A stretch of 64,000 bases of DNA from Phycisphaeraceae bacterium (lineage in GTDB: Bacteria; Planctomycetota; Phycisphaerae; Phycisphaerales; Phycisphaeraceae). Under the pieces are notes generated by a model. That model searched no databases, had not been told where the DNA came from, and saw only the letters and a list, made by a program, of their open reading frames with translations. How positions within the stretch are numbered: the stretch's first letter is position 1; each line of letters begins with the position of its first letter. Where the stretch lies: positions 60,871 to 124,870 of the forward strand of contig JAJDCS010000036.1 of the NCBI GenBank assembly GCA_029260715.1. Reading direction: 5' to 3'. The position numbers were made by a program, and so were the translations under genes. Shown piece after piece: positions 34,116 through 43,164 of the stretch.

Positions 34116-35822
34116 TCAAAGCAGCCCCATGAGTGTCTCTAGCATCTCGTCGACCACGCCGATGAACCGGGCGCTGCCCTGGAATGCGCGTTGGTACAGC
34201 AGGAGGTTGATGGCCTCTTCGTCGGCGTTCACGCCGCTAACCGCTTGTTGCTGTGCGGCCAGGTTTTCGCGGACGATGGTGTCGGCGTCGAGTTGCTCCT
34301 GGGCCTGTGCGGCGCGCGTGGCGTAGTCTTGGACGTGGCGGTCCCAAAACTCGGTGAGGCTAAAGCCGCCCAGCGACGCGACGCCCTGTGTGCGCAGGCC
34401 CGCGATCGCCAGGGCCGTGCGGTTATCGCCGGGGATATGCCCCAAAGCGGCGGCGATCCTGCCCGGGTCCGAAACAACGACGCTGTTCACGTCGATGTCT
34501 TTGGCGGACGACCCGCTAAAGAACGTGTTGATGCCAAGGGTCGCCAGCGCACCGCTTGTGTCGTTGCTGAAACTAATCTCAAAGTCATTGGCCACACTGG
34601 AGATCTCTAGCCGGTCGTCGGGCGTGACCACGGCGTTGATGTTGGGCACCGCGTTGATGGCAGCGGCGAGGCTGTTAAGCGAGGTATCCGCAGCGGGGTT
34701 GATGCCGTCGAGGTCGATGTTGATCACGCTGGTGTTTCGCTGCCCGGTGGAGACCTGCGTTACGTGGATCTGGAAGCTGCCGTGGGTGGGCGTGAACTGA
34801 AGCCCAGCGTTCGGGTCGTTGAGTGCAAGCGCCGGGTCGGTGGCGCGGTAGTCACCGGTGACGGAGGTAAACCCGTTTGGGGACTGCCCCTGGCTGTGGA
34901 TGCGGTTGACCTGGAAGATCAACTCGTTGGCGAACTGATCGAGCACGCTGATGGCGTTGTTGACCTCGGTGTCCCGGCCGATGATCTGCGCGGCGAGCTT
35001 GCCGGATGTGGGCTTGAGCACGCTGCCGTCGGCTTTGATGACTACGTCCACCTGCAACGCGCCGTTGACTGTCTTCTTGCGAAGCTCCACGCCGCGGCTC
35101 TCGTTGTTGAGCACAATCGGCAGCGACCCGACGAACACGTCCACCGAGCCGGTGGGCTGCTCGTTGATGGATACATCCATGAAATTCGACAGCTCGGTCA
35201 GCAGCGCGTCGCGTTGGTCGCGTAGCCCGTGTGCGCCGCCGGCGCCCTTCTCGCTCTTGACGATCTGAAGATTGACCTGGGCGATGCGCGTCAGCAGGTC
35301 GTCCATAGCCAACGCGTTGTTATTGATCGCGGCGTCGAGTTGGTTGCGCTGGCTGGTCAGGTCGTTCTGTAGGCTGCGCACGAATGTGGACAGCGTGGCG
35401 CCCTGCTGGACCACCACCGTGCGCACGGCGTTGTCCTCGGGCGTGTTGGCTAGTTCGCTGAACGCGTTAAAAAACTCGTTTAGACGCGTGGACAGGTCGA
35501 TATCCGACAGCTCGTTCTGTACGGCCTCGATCTGTGACAGCAGGGTTTGCTTGGCCAATGAAAACGACTGGTCCGCGATGCTGCTACGCAGCCGCCCCTC
35601 CAACGCGTTGTCCACGTGCCGGACGATCTGCTGCACCTGCACGCCCTGACCCAAGAAAATCCCACGCTGCAGCTCGTGCGACCGCGACGGCACGAGCGCA
35701 GCCGACTGGCGGTGGTACCCGCGCGTGGTGAGGTTCGACAGGTTATTGCCCGTCACCTCGATGCCGGTCTGGCTGGCTAGCAGACCCGACCGGCCCACAT
35801 GTAATGAACTGCTCAGGCCCAT
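34116..35822 (-). CDS. flgK: Flagellar hook-associated protein FlgK (HAP1)
   Basis: 568 residues. N-terminal rod-type motif (SSSLHVGRSGLLASQTGIEV, then NNLSNLTTRGYHRQSA) and C-terminal helix LLLYQRAFQGSARFIGVVDEM with a MLETLMGL end are characteristic. FlgK forms the first junction ring between hook and filament. Its chaperone candidate, the FlgN-like gene, is directly upstream and its partner flgL is directly downstream. Confidence 0.94.
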   Translation of the reverse strand: MGLSSSLHVGRSGLLASQTGIEVTGNNLSNLTTRGYHRQSAALVPSRSHELQRGIFLGQGVQVQQIVRHVDNALEGRLRSSIADQSFSLAKQTLLSQIEAVQNELSDIDLSTRLNEFFNAFSELANTPEDNAVRTVVVQQGATLSTFVRSLQNDLTSQRNQLDAAINNNALAMDDLLTRIAQVNLQIVKSEKGAGGAHGLRDQRDALLTELSNFMDVSINEQPTGSVDVFVGSLPIVLNNESRGVELRKKTVNGALQVDVVIKADGSVLKPTSGKLAAQIIGRDTEVNNAISVLDQFANELIFQVNRIHSQGQSPNGFTSVTGDYRATDPALALNDPNAGLQFTPTHGSFQIHVTQVSTGQRNTSVINIDLDGINPAADTSLNSLAAAINAVPNINAVVTPDDRLEISSVANDFEISFSNDTSGALATLGINTFFSGSSAKDIDVNSVVVSDPGRIAAALGHIPGDNRTALAIAGLRTQGVASLGGFSLTEFWDRHVQDYATRAAQAQEQLDADTIVRENLAAQQQAVSGVNADEEAINLLLYQRAFQGSARFIGVVDEMLETLMGLL

Positions 35823-35895
35823 GGGGGTTGACTCGTCACTGTGTGTTGCGTGCGATCCATGATCCGTTTCCGTTGTGCGCCCGGCGGCGTCGTTC

Positions 35896-36399
35896 TTACC
35901 CGGTGGCCTGGAAGGTGCTCACCGCCAAGGTGTCCTTGGGCGGCGCGCCGTGGTTTCCGTACAGGCCCACGCCCGTGACCACACTGCCCACCGTCTGGAC
36001 CAGGCCTTGCATGTGCCGCACCAGCGATTCGATCGCCCGCCGGACGACGGCTGTCTCTTGCTTGACCAGCAGCATCCTTTCCTGAAGCTGCTGTCGTAAC
36101 ACCAGCAACCGCCCTCGCTGCGGCTCCGGGAGATGATCCGCTAGCTCAAGCAGGCGCATCGGCTCTTTGGCTGACGGGTTGACTGCCAGCGTCAGCTCGC
36201 CGATGAGCTTTAGCCGGGTCTTTTCCAGTGCGCCCAGCACCTGGACAAGTGTGTTCTCTTCTTCGCTGCACTGGGTGACCCGGTCGTGCCGGGCGTCACG
36301 CAGGGCCTGACGCTTCTGCTGCATCAAGGCCAACATTTTTTCGTGTGCGGCGGCCTGCTGCGTGAGGACCGATTCGAGCCCTTCAAGCTGCTTATCCAT
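35896..36399 (-). CDS. flgN: FlgN-like flagellar export chaperone (candidate)
   Basis: 167 residues, largely alpha-helical and charged (MDKQLEGLESVLTQQAAAHE, KMLALMQQKRQAL, then KTRLKLIGELTLAV, LVLRQQLQERMLLVKQET). It has the size, coiled-coil content and position (immediately before flgK) of FlgN, the chaperone for FlgK and FlgL. The start overlaps the end of flgJ by eight bases. Identification is by context and helical pattern rather than a strong motif. Confidence 0.68.
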   Translation of the reverse strand: MDKQLEGLESVLTQQAAAHEKMLALMQQKRQALRDARHDRVTQCSEEENTLVQVLGALEKTRLKLIGELTLAVNPSAKEPMRLLELADHLPEPQRGRLLVLRQQLQERMLLVKQETAVVRRAIESLVRHMQGLVQTVGSVVTGVGLYGNHGAPPKDTLAVSTFQATG

Positions 36400-36778
36400 G
36401 AGTGTCCACCTTTCCGCGGGCTTGGGTCATCTGGCTGTAGAGCGACTCAACGATCGGCATGTGCGAAGCCTTGGTGATCCGCTCGGCGATGATGGAATCG
36501 AGCTTGGCACCAAACGCGTCTTCGGCGAACCCGCCGTGGAACAGGTCCGAGCGGAACGGGTCTTTGCGGGCCTGCTCTAGCAGCGGCTGGACGAGTGTGA
36601 TGGCCACAAGGGCCTCTGACGCGGTGCGGGCGTCGTCTTCTTGGGGCGGCGTTGCGGATTGGCCCGATGCGGCGGCGCGGCCGTTGAGTAAGTCATCAAA
36701 CCGCGCGCTTTGAAACGACGCCAGGCGCGTCGCTTGTCGCAGGTCGTGGGGCGAGATGGCGGTGGCTTGGACTTGCAT
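36392..36778 (-). CDS. flgJ: Rod-binding protein, FlgJ N-terminal type
   Basis: 128 residues matching only the rod-binding half of FlgJ: ALVAITLVQPLLEQARK, DLFHGGFAEDAFGAKLDSII and HMPIVESLYSQM. The peptidoglycan hydrolase domain of enterobacterial FlgJ is missing, as in many non-gamma-proteobacteria. It acts as a cap for rod assembly in the periplasm. It overlaps the FlgN-like gene and follows flgI by 32 bases. Confidence 0.86.
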   Translation of the reverse strand: MQVQATAISPHDLRQATRLASFQSARFDDLLNGRAAASGQSATPPQEDDARTASEALVAITLVQPLLEQARKDPFRSDLFHGGFAEDAFGAKLDSIIAERITKASHMPIVESLYSQMTQARGKVDTHG

Positions 36779-36810
36779 AAGACTGTCCTTCGTGTCGGGC
36801 GTTGTAGCCG

Positions 36811-37908
36811 CTACTCCAGTATGAGCTGCGCGTGCAGCTTGCCGCTGCGGTGAATCTCCTTGATGATCGCGATGCGGTCGGGCGCTTCGACTTTGAGCTG
36901 GTTGAACGCGGTTAGCAGGTCGCCAAGCTGCGCCCCGCCGCGGCTCTCGGGGTCAAGCGAAACAAAGTTCGCCTCATCCGTCAGCGGGGTTTGGGGCGAC
37001 GGATCGGGCGGCGGTGAAATCGTTGTGATCGTCAGCCCCTGGTGCGAGATGATCACCGGCGAGATCTGCACGTCGCCTGTCACAACGATCGTGCCCGTGC
37101 GCTCGTTGACCACGACGCGCGCGCCCGTGCTGATCTGAGCGGGGTCCACGTACGACCGCAAAATTTGGCTGATAAAGGCGGCCGGGGCGCTACGCTCGTA
37201 ACGCGGCACCTCCACGACAATGTTCTTCTGGTCGGCGGCGTGGGCGATGTTTTCACCGTCTGGGACCATCACGCCGTTGATCAGGTTGGCCAGGTTGTTC
37301 GCCGTGGGCCACGACGCGCTGGACGGGTTGAGGATCAGCGTGATGCGGCCTTCCGAATCCATGTACTGCGACATGACGTCGCGGGTGAGCTGGGCGCCCT
37401 TCTTGACCACGCCGACGGTCAGCGTCCTAGGGTCTTCGATGGTGACCGCTCCTTCTGCAAAAGCAAAGATGGGCGAACCCGGCAACGGCCCGGTCATGGG
37501 GATCAGGAACAGCCGCCCGCCGGCCAAACTCTTGGACGGGCCGATCGCGCTGACGTTCACGTCGATGCGGTCGCCCTCGCGCACACCCTCGGCAGGGAGC
37601 GTGGCGGTCAAAGCGACCAAGGCCACATTCTTCGCGTCCGAAAGCTCACCGGCCACCACGTTCGGGTCTATCAGTTGTTGGATCACCGCAGCCAGCGGGC
37701 GCATGGCCGGCAGGAATTTGCCGCCGTCGCCCGTGCCCTGGAGCCCGACAATCAAGCCGATGCCCACGATCTTGTTCGATTCCGACCCCTTGATCCGGAC
37801 CAGGTCCTGCACCTGCACCGCCCAAGCGCCGCCCGCCAATACCGATAGAAAAACCGCGGCTGCGATCTGCGGCGTGGCGAGTCTTGGTGTGAAGCGTGTC
37901 TTGGTCAT
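36811..37908 (-). CDS. flgI: Flagellar P-ring protein FlgI
   Basis: 365 residues from the ATG at 37908. Signal peptide (MTKTRFTPRLATPQIAAAVF, cleavage near GGAWA). Conserved FlgI segments are VRIKGSESNKIVGIGLIVGLQGTGDGG (split by IKG and NKIVG), ATLPAEGVREGDRIDVNVSAIGPSKSL and the C-terminal GAQLGDLLTAFNQLKVE. It forms the periplasmic P ring around the rod in the peptidoglycan layer, which fits a cell with a Gram-negative envelope. flgH and flgA lie upstream in the operon. Confidence 0.95.
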   Translation of the reverse strand: MTKTRFTPRLATPQIAAAVFLSVLAGGAWAVQVQDLVRIKGSESNKIVGIGLIVGLQGTGDGGKFLPAMRPLAAVIQQLIDPNVVAGELSDAKNVALVALTATLPAEGVREGDRIDVNVSAIGPSKSLAGGRLFLIPMTGPLPGSPIFAFAEGAVTIEDPRTLTVGVVKKGAQLTRDVMSQYMDSEGRITLILNPSSASWPTANNLANLINGVMVPDGENIAHAADQKNIVVEVPRYERSAPAAFISQILRSYVDPAQISTGARVVVNERTGTIVVTGDVQISPVIISHQGLTITTISPPPDPSPQTPLTDEANFVSLDPESRGGAQLGDLLTAFNQLKVEAPDRIAIIKEIHRSGKLHAQLILE

Positions 37909-37942
37909 CTGTGTATCCCGTCGCGTCATGGGTGTTGATTCA

Positions 37943-38659
37943 TCAGAAGTTGAACAGGAACTCGAAGAACTTGGTGATCAGGCCCTTCTTCGTGGCCCCA
38001 CGCAGCTCACCCTTGTGATCCTTGACCAGGCGCAGGTCGTAGACCTGCGTGGACAGGATCGTGTTATCAACGGTGATGTCTTCCGTGCGGCAGGTGCCTG
38101 TGAGCACGACGTTGACGGTCTCATCCTCGCTCTGGATAAACTTCCGGGCTTCGAGCACCAGCGACCCGTTGGGCTTGATGTCGATGATCCTCGCGGTGAT
38201 TCGCGTGGTGAAGCTGTCTTTACGCTCGTACTCGCCCTCGCCCTGGAACTCCTTACTCATGTTCAGGTTGACCTGCGGGTTGCCGTCGTCCATGCTCGAA
38301 GGCTGGAGCTGGAAATTGGCCAGGTCTTTCAGGCGGATGCTCGGGAACGCCGAGATCGTGCCGTTGAGGGTGGTGTCTTTTTGGGTGTCCAAAGTGGATT
38401 CCGACCCGGCTTCGACCGACTCTCGCACGATGATGGTGACAAGGTCGTGCATGGCGAACTGCCGTGGCTCGGGCAGGCGCACCGCGGAGATGCTGGTTTG
38501 CGAGATATACGGCGAGAGGTTGTCCTGCACGCCATTGACCATGGCCGGCCGGCGCTGCGGCGGGTTGCCGCCGACAAACAGCGACGAGCTCTGGCCGAAC
38601 AAACCACCGCCCGTGGTGAGGGCCAAAGCGGCTGTGGTGATTTTGATCAACTGTCTCAT
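37943..38659 (-). CDS. flgH: Flagellar L-ring protein FlgH, without a lipobox
   Basis: 238 residues from the ATG at 38659, which overlaps the flgA stop (ATGA). FlgH features are MHDLVTIIVRESVEAGSEST, the FQGEGEYERKDSFTTRITARI region (split by ERKDS) and NVVLTGTCRTEDI. Classical FlgH is a lipoprotein; here the signal sequence (ITTAALALTTGGGLFGQSSS) has no cysteine, so it is probably not lipidated. It forms the outer-membrane L ring. This supports a real outer membrane. Confidence 0.9.
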   Translation of the reverse strand: MRQLIKITTAALALTTGGGLFGQSSSLFVGGNPPQRRPAMVNGVQDNLSPYISQTSISAVRLPEPRQFAMHDLVTIIVRESVEAGSESTLDTQKDTTLNGTISAFPSIRLKDLANFQLQPSSMDDGNPQVNLNMSKEFQGEGEYERKDSFTTRITARIIDIKPNGSLVLEARKFIQSEDETVNVVLTGTCRTEDITVDNTILSTQVYDLRLVKDHKGELRGATKKGLITKFFEFLFNF

Positions 38660-39771
38660 GGCTGCCTTCCTTGCGGCGTTGCACCCGCGGTCATGGACGC
38701 ATCGGACGGCTCGCCTGCCAAAACTGCGACGCCCTCTTGCCGACCCATCACGCGCACGGCGTACGTCTCGCGCGAATGGTCGTTGCGCACCTCGATCGTT
38801 TGGTTCAACTCGCCGTCCTCCGCGGCGCGACCGATCGTTTTGATGACCAGTTCGCCGGAGATGCACCGCACCGTGATCAACTCGCCGCGTCGGACCATCA
38901 GCGGCGACCGCAGGTGTCGCTTGCTCACCATCATGCCGGCGCGTAGCACCGTGCCGCACGTCTGCCCGATGACCTGCGTCAGGTCGTCGAGCGGGTGCGT
39001 GTCGCTGTTCTCCATGTAGACCTCGCGGATCTCCACGTCGCCGGGCGCGAATGTCTGGCCCCGGCTGACGGTCCGCTTCGCCACGACCGCCATCGTTCTG
39101 CGAGACACATCCGCGGTAACACGGATAGTCTCCACCAACTGGTTGCCGCGGTACCTGCGGATCACAACGGGCACGCGACCCAGCGGCGTGGCTGACAGCG
39201 GCTCGAACTCGAACCGGTCGTCCAAGGCGCTCTTGGCAAGCGATTGCTCGTCTTGCTGGTTAAACTGAATCCGCAGCTGGCTGTGTTCAACGCCGGCGAA
39301 CCGCTCGATCAATTGAACGACTTGGTCGTGCAGCGAAATCGCCGAGCCCAGATCGATTTCATCTTGGGGGTTGCTGACCGCGGGGGTTTGCTGTGCGGCG
39401 ATGGTGTCGGTGCGGGCGCGTGACCGCTTCACAAAGCATGCAGCGTACCCCCCTAGCTTCAGCTTGCCCCAGTTCACGCCCTGCTCCGTAAGGATCTCGC
39501 GCACTTGCCGGAGGGTGATTGTTGCGTAGGGCTCATCGGGGTTGAGTGTTGTGACAATCGCCTGGCCCAAGCCGGCGGCGACGTCGCCGCTTAGTTCAGC
39601 CACGTCGCTTAGGCGGATCAAGTCACTATCGATATCGGCCTGGCTGCGCAGGCTGACGGTGCCGGCGACCGCGGTGTTCGCCACGGCTAGCAGCAACGCG
39701 ATGGCCCCGGCGGCCAAGGCGCGCGACCTCATGAGCGGCTTCTGCAAGTTATTAACGCTGCGGTCCATCAC
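38656..39771 (-). CDS. flgA: FlgA, flagellar P-ring formation chaperone
   Basis: 371 residues, longer than the roughly 220 of E. coli FlgA; the extra part is N-terminal. A signal sequence lies at about 14-36 (RALAAGAIALLLAVANTAVA). The SAF-type C-terminal domain is clear: TVSRGQTFAPGDVEIREVYM, GTVLRAGMMVSKRHLRSPLM, VRRGELITVRC, and a late GQEGVAVLAGEPSDA. FlgA escorts FlgI in the periplasm. It is coupled to flgH by an ATGA overlap. Confidence 0.88.
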   Translation of the reverse strand: MMDRSVNNLQKPLMRSRALAAGAIALLLAVANTAVAGTVSLRSQADIDSDLIRLSDVAELSGDVAAGLGQAIVTTLNPDEPYATITLRQVREILTEQGVNWGKLKLGGYAACFVKRSRARTDTIAAQQTPAVSNPQDEIDLGSAISLHDQVVQLIERFAGVEHSQLRIQFNQQDEQSLAKSALDDRFEFEPLSATPLGRVPVVIRRYRGNQLVETIRVTADVSRRTMAVVAKRTVSRGQTFAPGDVEIREVYMENSDTHPLDDLTQVIGQTCGTVLRAGMMVSKRHLRSPLMVRRGELITVRCISGELVIKTIGRAAEDGELNQTIEVRNDHSRETYAVRVMGRQEGVAVLAGEPSDASMTAGATPQGRQP

Positions 39772-39788
39772 GCTCTAACGGCTCCTAC

Positions 39789-40598
39789 TTAGAACCTCCG
39801 GAGGTTGCCGATGACCTGCATGGCCTCGTCGGCGGCCTGGATCGACTGGCTGTTCATCTCAAACGCACGCTGGGTCTTGATAAGCGAAACCAGTTCCGTC
39901 ACCGGGTCCACGTTGGATGATTCAAGGAATTTTTGAAGGATCCTGCCGAACGTGCCCTCGCCGGGGTTGCCCTCGATGGGCGGGCCCGAGGCGGCTGACT
40001 CGATGAACAGGTTCCCACCGATCGGCTTGAGGCCGTTGGGATTCACAAACGTGGCTAACTGGAGTTGCCCAATATTCGTGGGCACCACCGCCCCGGACTG
40101 GAACGCGAAGACCTGGCCGTCGGCGCTAACCTCGACGCGTGTGGTGTCCGCGGGGACGTTGATCCCCGGCTCCAAACGCGGGCCATCGGAATTGCCCAGC
40201 ACCACGTCGCCGTCTTGATTCACAAAGAAATTGCCGGCACGGGTGTAGCCGATACCGTCGCCGAGCTCAGGCAGAACCGAGACCTTGAAGAACCCCGAAC
40301 CATCAATCATCATGTCCAGCTCACGCCCGGTCGTGACAGGCGGGCCGATGGTGAAGTCGTATTGTGTGTTGCTGATGCGTGTGCCCAGGCCCACGAACAG
40401 GCCCGCGGGACGCTGGTCGCCGTTGGCGTTCTCCACGCCGGGCTGGGCTTTCTCTTGGTACAGCAGGTCCTCAAAGTTCGCGCGGGAAGACTTGAACCCA
40501 GTCGTGTTCACGTTGGCTAGGTTGTTGGCGATGATGTCGATCTCGGTCGACAACGCCGACAAGCCTGTTGCCGCGGAGTGGAGGGCCATGACTGCCAT
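39789..40598 (-). CDS. flgG: Flagellar distal rod protein FlgG
   Basis: 269 residues; start MAVMALHSAATGL with AGAGGT eight bases upstream. Rod signature LSTEIDIIANNLANVNTTGFKSSRANFEDLLYQ, here split by NNLAN, and the C-terminal ELVSLIKTQRAFEMNSQSIQ with MQVIGNLR end. FlgG makes the distal rod. It lies between flgF and flgA. Confidence 0.95.
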   Translation of the reverse strand: MAVMALHSAATGLSALSTEIDIIANNLANVNTTGFKSSRANFEDLLYQEKAQPGVENANGDQRPAGLFVGLGTRISNTQYDFTIGPPVTTGRELDMMIDGSGFFKVSVLPELGDGIGYTRAGNFFVNQDGDVVLGNSDGPRLEPGINVPADTTRVEVSADGQVFAFQSGAVVPTNIGQLQLATFVNPNGLKPIGGNLFIESAASGPPIEGNPGEGTFGRILQKFLESSNVDPVTELVSLIKTQRAFEMNSQSIQAADEAMQVIGNLRRF

Positions 40599-40664
40599 AA
40601 GCGATTACCTCTGTTTAAACCCGGCCGCTTGGCCGATGAATCACACCGAAAACAAAACCTTCAA

Positions 40665-41450
40665 TCACCCCACGCGGCCTAAAACATTCACCGCGCGGTC
40701 CATCAGCAGGTCGTGGTAGCGGATCAGGTTGCCGTTGCCCGTGGCGGACTTGGTCGCGCCGATCAGCTTCATCAACGCCTGAATCGGATCGACCCCGCTG
40801 GCCTCGACGAAGCCCGACCGGACCGAGGGCGTCCGCACGGGCTGGCGGATATCCTCACCGCCCTTGAAGCGGTACAGGCTCTCGCCCTGCTTGACCAAAC
40901 GCGTTGGGTCGGAGACCGCGGTGACCTGAAGCTGGCCCACATCGTCGCCGGCTTGCAGGATGCGCCCCGTGTTGTCGATCTGCACCGGCGAGTCCCCGCT
41001 GATAAAGATCGGCTGATCGTTTTGGTTCAACACGCGGTGCCCGCCCGCGGTGGTGACCAGGAACCCCTCGTTGTCGCGTGAGAACCGCCCGTCGCGCGTG
41101 AGGTGGACCGTGGCCTCTCCGGAGTCCGGGTCTGTCCCCTGCACCGCGAAGAAGGTGTTGGCCTTCTCCAGCGCCACGTCCAGCGGCGAGCCGGTCTTCT
41201 GGAGCGGGCCGGGTTTGAATTGGATCTGCTGAGGCCCAGCCAACACGCCGCCACCCAGGCGGTCCAACAGGCGCTTGCTAACGTCCGAGCCGAAGTTGTC
41301 CTCTATTGATTCAGGGTCTCGCTGGCGGATGGAGGGCAGGTCGGGCTTGAAGCTGACCGTGTTCACGTTCGCCAGGTTGTTGGCAAAGACGTCCTGGCGA
41401 TAGAGATTCGTCAGGACGCCCGAAGCGGAAAGGTACAAGCCGTAGTTCAT
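40665..41450 (-). CDS. flgF: Flagellar basal-body rod protein FlgF-like
   Basis: 261 residues beginning MNYGLYLSASGVLTNLYRQD, with FANNLANVNTVSFK and the C-terminal QALMKLIGATKSATGNGNLI ending in MDRAVNVLGRV. The N- and C-termini are those of flagellar rod/hook proteins; closeness to flgG and length fit FlgF. A strong AAGGAGGTG precedes the start, which overlaps the stop of the small upstream gene by ATGA. Confidence 0.88.
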   Translation of the reverse strand: MNYGLYLSASGVLTNLYRQDVFANNLANVNTVSFKPDLPSIRQRDPESIEDNFGSDVSKRLLDRLGGGVLAGPQQIQFKPGPLQKTGSPLDVALEKANTFFAVQGTDPDSGEATVHLTRDGRFSRDNEGFLVTTAGGHRVLNQNDQPIFISGDSPVQIDNTGRILQAGDDVGQLQVTAVSDPTRLVKQGESLYRFKGGEDIRQPVRTPSVRSGFVEASGVDPIQALMKLIGATKSATGNGNLIRYHDLLMDRAVNVLGRVG

Positions 41451-41677
41451 CTGCCCACCTCCTTGTGGGGCGCGCCCGCGTCCGTGCGGGCCTGATGAAC
41501 CATGGGCTTGCGATCGTCTGTGTGATGCTCTTCGTTCCTGCCGCGCTGCTGTAACATCAGCAATGAGGCCTGTTCGTAGCGGTGGTTGGCAGCGGCCAGA
41601 CCTGCCAAACGCACCAGCGTCTGACCGATATGGGCGTCGCCCGACTGCTTAGAAATCCGTAGCACACTGTCCTTCAT
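41447..41677 (-). CDS. Small protein at the head of the flagellar operon, function unknown
   Basis: 76 residues from the ATG at 41677 (MKDSVLRISKQSG). Its TGA overlaps the flgF ATG, which shows translation and coupling. The sequence is helical and charged (LVRLAGLAAANHRYEQASLL) with a His-rich polar tail (HHTDDRK, MVHQARTDAG). No signal peptide or membrane segment. It is the first gene after the sigma-54-like promoter at 41727. I do not recognise the family; an operon-specific regulator or chaperone is only a guess. Confidence 0.6.
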   Translation of the reverse strand: MKDSVLRISKQSGDAHIGQTLVRLAGLAAANHRYEQASLLMLQQRGRNEEHHTDDRKPMVHQARTDAGAPHKEVGR

Positions 41678-41726
41678 CGCGTCGTCCTTGCCGTCGTGGA
41701 TACACTGATACTCACGAAGGTCAGAA

Positions 41727-41742
41727 GGCAAGGACAATGCCA
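41727..41742 (-). promoter_or_regulatory. Sigma-54-type promoter of the flagellar operon
   Basis: On the minus strand TGGCATTGTCCTTGCC matches the -24/-12 consensus TGGCAC-N5-TTGCW, with the invariant GG and GC spaced by ten bases. It lies about 50 bases upstream of the first gene of the operon. Flagellar middle genes of many bacteria use sigma-54. rpoN and its activator are not in the window. Confidence 0.6.
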
Positions 41743-41960
41743 ACAGTAAAAAAACGTGCCCCAAAACACCGAAAAATACAATCCGATATAGAACTATTAT
41801 CCTTTAAAACAATGGCTTACATACAATCGCTCGAACCCGCCGTGTATACCCGAATAAACCACGCACCCTTGGCGCAAAAACCGCGCATGCGCAAGCATTG
41901 CCATGTCCGCGCAGGGGCTGCGCGGCGGGTGTTTATGGTTGTGGTGTGTGTGAAGCGGGT

Positions 41961-43082
41961 TTACGGCTTGCCGGCAAGCAGGCTGCGGCGGTGATTGAAC
42001 AACCCGTCAAGGCTGTCGCGCAAGGCGTGTGCGCCAGTGTCGTGGCCAAGGGCTTGCCCCACGCGGACCAGCAGCCGCACGAGGTGGTGGTAATCGTCAA
42101 GGCTGATCGTCTCGGCGGCGATGCGGCCGGTCGCTTCGTTCATGTTGTGGTAATTCCCCAGCGGCAAGCACAGGCACGCGGCGGTGTACCCATACGCTTG
42201 GTAGGCGGTGGCCTCGCACGTGCCGCCGGGCATGAGGCACCGCTGCCAGCGGAACGCCTTATCATTTGACGCGATCTCCTGGGCGACCCGCCCGAGGCGG
42301 TAGGTCAGGCGCGGGTCGAACGTGCTGGTGCGATCGCCCACGCGCACGATCGACCCGGCGCCCAGCGGCGATTGGTTTGGGTCACTCTTGGAGCACTCCA
42401 GGGCCACCACAATCGCTTTTTTGGGGATCACACCGCTGGCGCAGGCACCAATCGCCCCGACAAAGCCGACCTCTTCAGCCCTGGTCAGCAGCACGCGCAC
42501 GCTCGAAGCCGACCGCCCCAGCGCGTCAAACGCCGACAGCGCCGCCGCCACGCCCGCCAAGTCGTCACATGCCGGGGCGTGCAGCCGCCCGCCTTTGATC
42601 CGAGGTCGGCCCACGCCCCAGGTCATGACGTCACCCGCCTCGGCATTGACGGCTTGACTGAACCGGACCACCGCGCGCTTGTCGGGGCGCTTCTTGGTAG
42701 CGCCGTGCAAGGCTGTGACCTTACCGCGCTGAGGCTTTTTTCCGTCACGGTGCAGCCACACCGGCGACTGAAGGAAGTAATGATCCGCCACGCCGCCTCG
42801 GAAGTCGGCTTCGACGGTGTGCCGATCCAGTTGCTTGGTCACCACAAAGGCCGGGTGGTCCATGTGGGCGGTGAAGTAAATCGGGCGTTGCGAGCCGCCA
42901 CTGCCCCGCCCGGCCATTCCGCGGCGCTTCAACAGCAGGTTGCCGAACCGGTCGCGGCGTAGCTGGACACTAGGCCGCTGCTTGGCCCAGCGCTGGACCC
43001 ACTGGATCACACTCCGCTCGCGCCCGGCCGCGGTGGGCAGGCTCGTCAGTTCCAGCAGCCAGTCTTGGTGTTTGGGCTTCAT
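41961..43082 (-). CDS. M42 family zinc aminopeptidase
   Basis: 373 residues from the ATG at 43082 (MKPKHQDWLLELTSLPTAAG). Co-catalytic metal-site residues are visible: the His/Asp of YFTAHMDHPAFVV, ACDDLAGVAAAL, the Glu-Glu of TRAEEVGFVGAIGA, an Asp after ECSKS, and a C-terminal His (LPLGNYHNM). M42 enzymes are cytosolic aminopeptidases of the FrvX/PepA-deblocking type. Divergent from purE. Confidence 0.85.
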   Translation of the reverse strand: MKPKHQDWLLELTSLPTAAGRERSVIQWVQRWAKQRPSVQLRRDRFGNLLLKRRGMAGRGSGGSQRPIYFTAHMDHPAFVVTKQLDRHTVEADFRGGVADHYFLQSPVWLHRDGKKPQRGKVTALHGATKKRPDKRAVVRFSQAVNAEAGDVMTWGVGRPRIKGGRLHAPACDDLAGVAAALSAFDALGRSASSVRVLLTRAEEVGFVGAIGACASGVIPKKAIVVALECSKSDPNQSPLGAGSIVRVGDRTSTFDPRLTYRLGRVAQEIASNDKAFRWQRCLMPGGTCEATAYQAYGYTAACLCLPLGNYHNMNEATGRIAAETISLDDYHHLVRLLVRVGQALGHDTGAHALRDSLDGLFNHRRSLLAGKP

Positions 43083-43164
43083 ATGCTTCCTATATAGATA
43101 GCCATCCCCTGGGCGTCGTGGCCGCTTTTGCCAATCCGCCACGATCAGCCCATAATCCCTTCCC

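Noticed and set aside
37220..39019. 599-residue plus-strand open frame across flgI, flgH and flgA
   Set aside because: It is antisense to three well-recognised, coupled flagellar genes and has no family-like segment.
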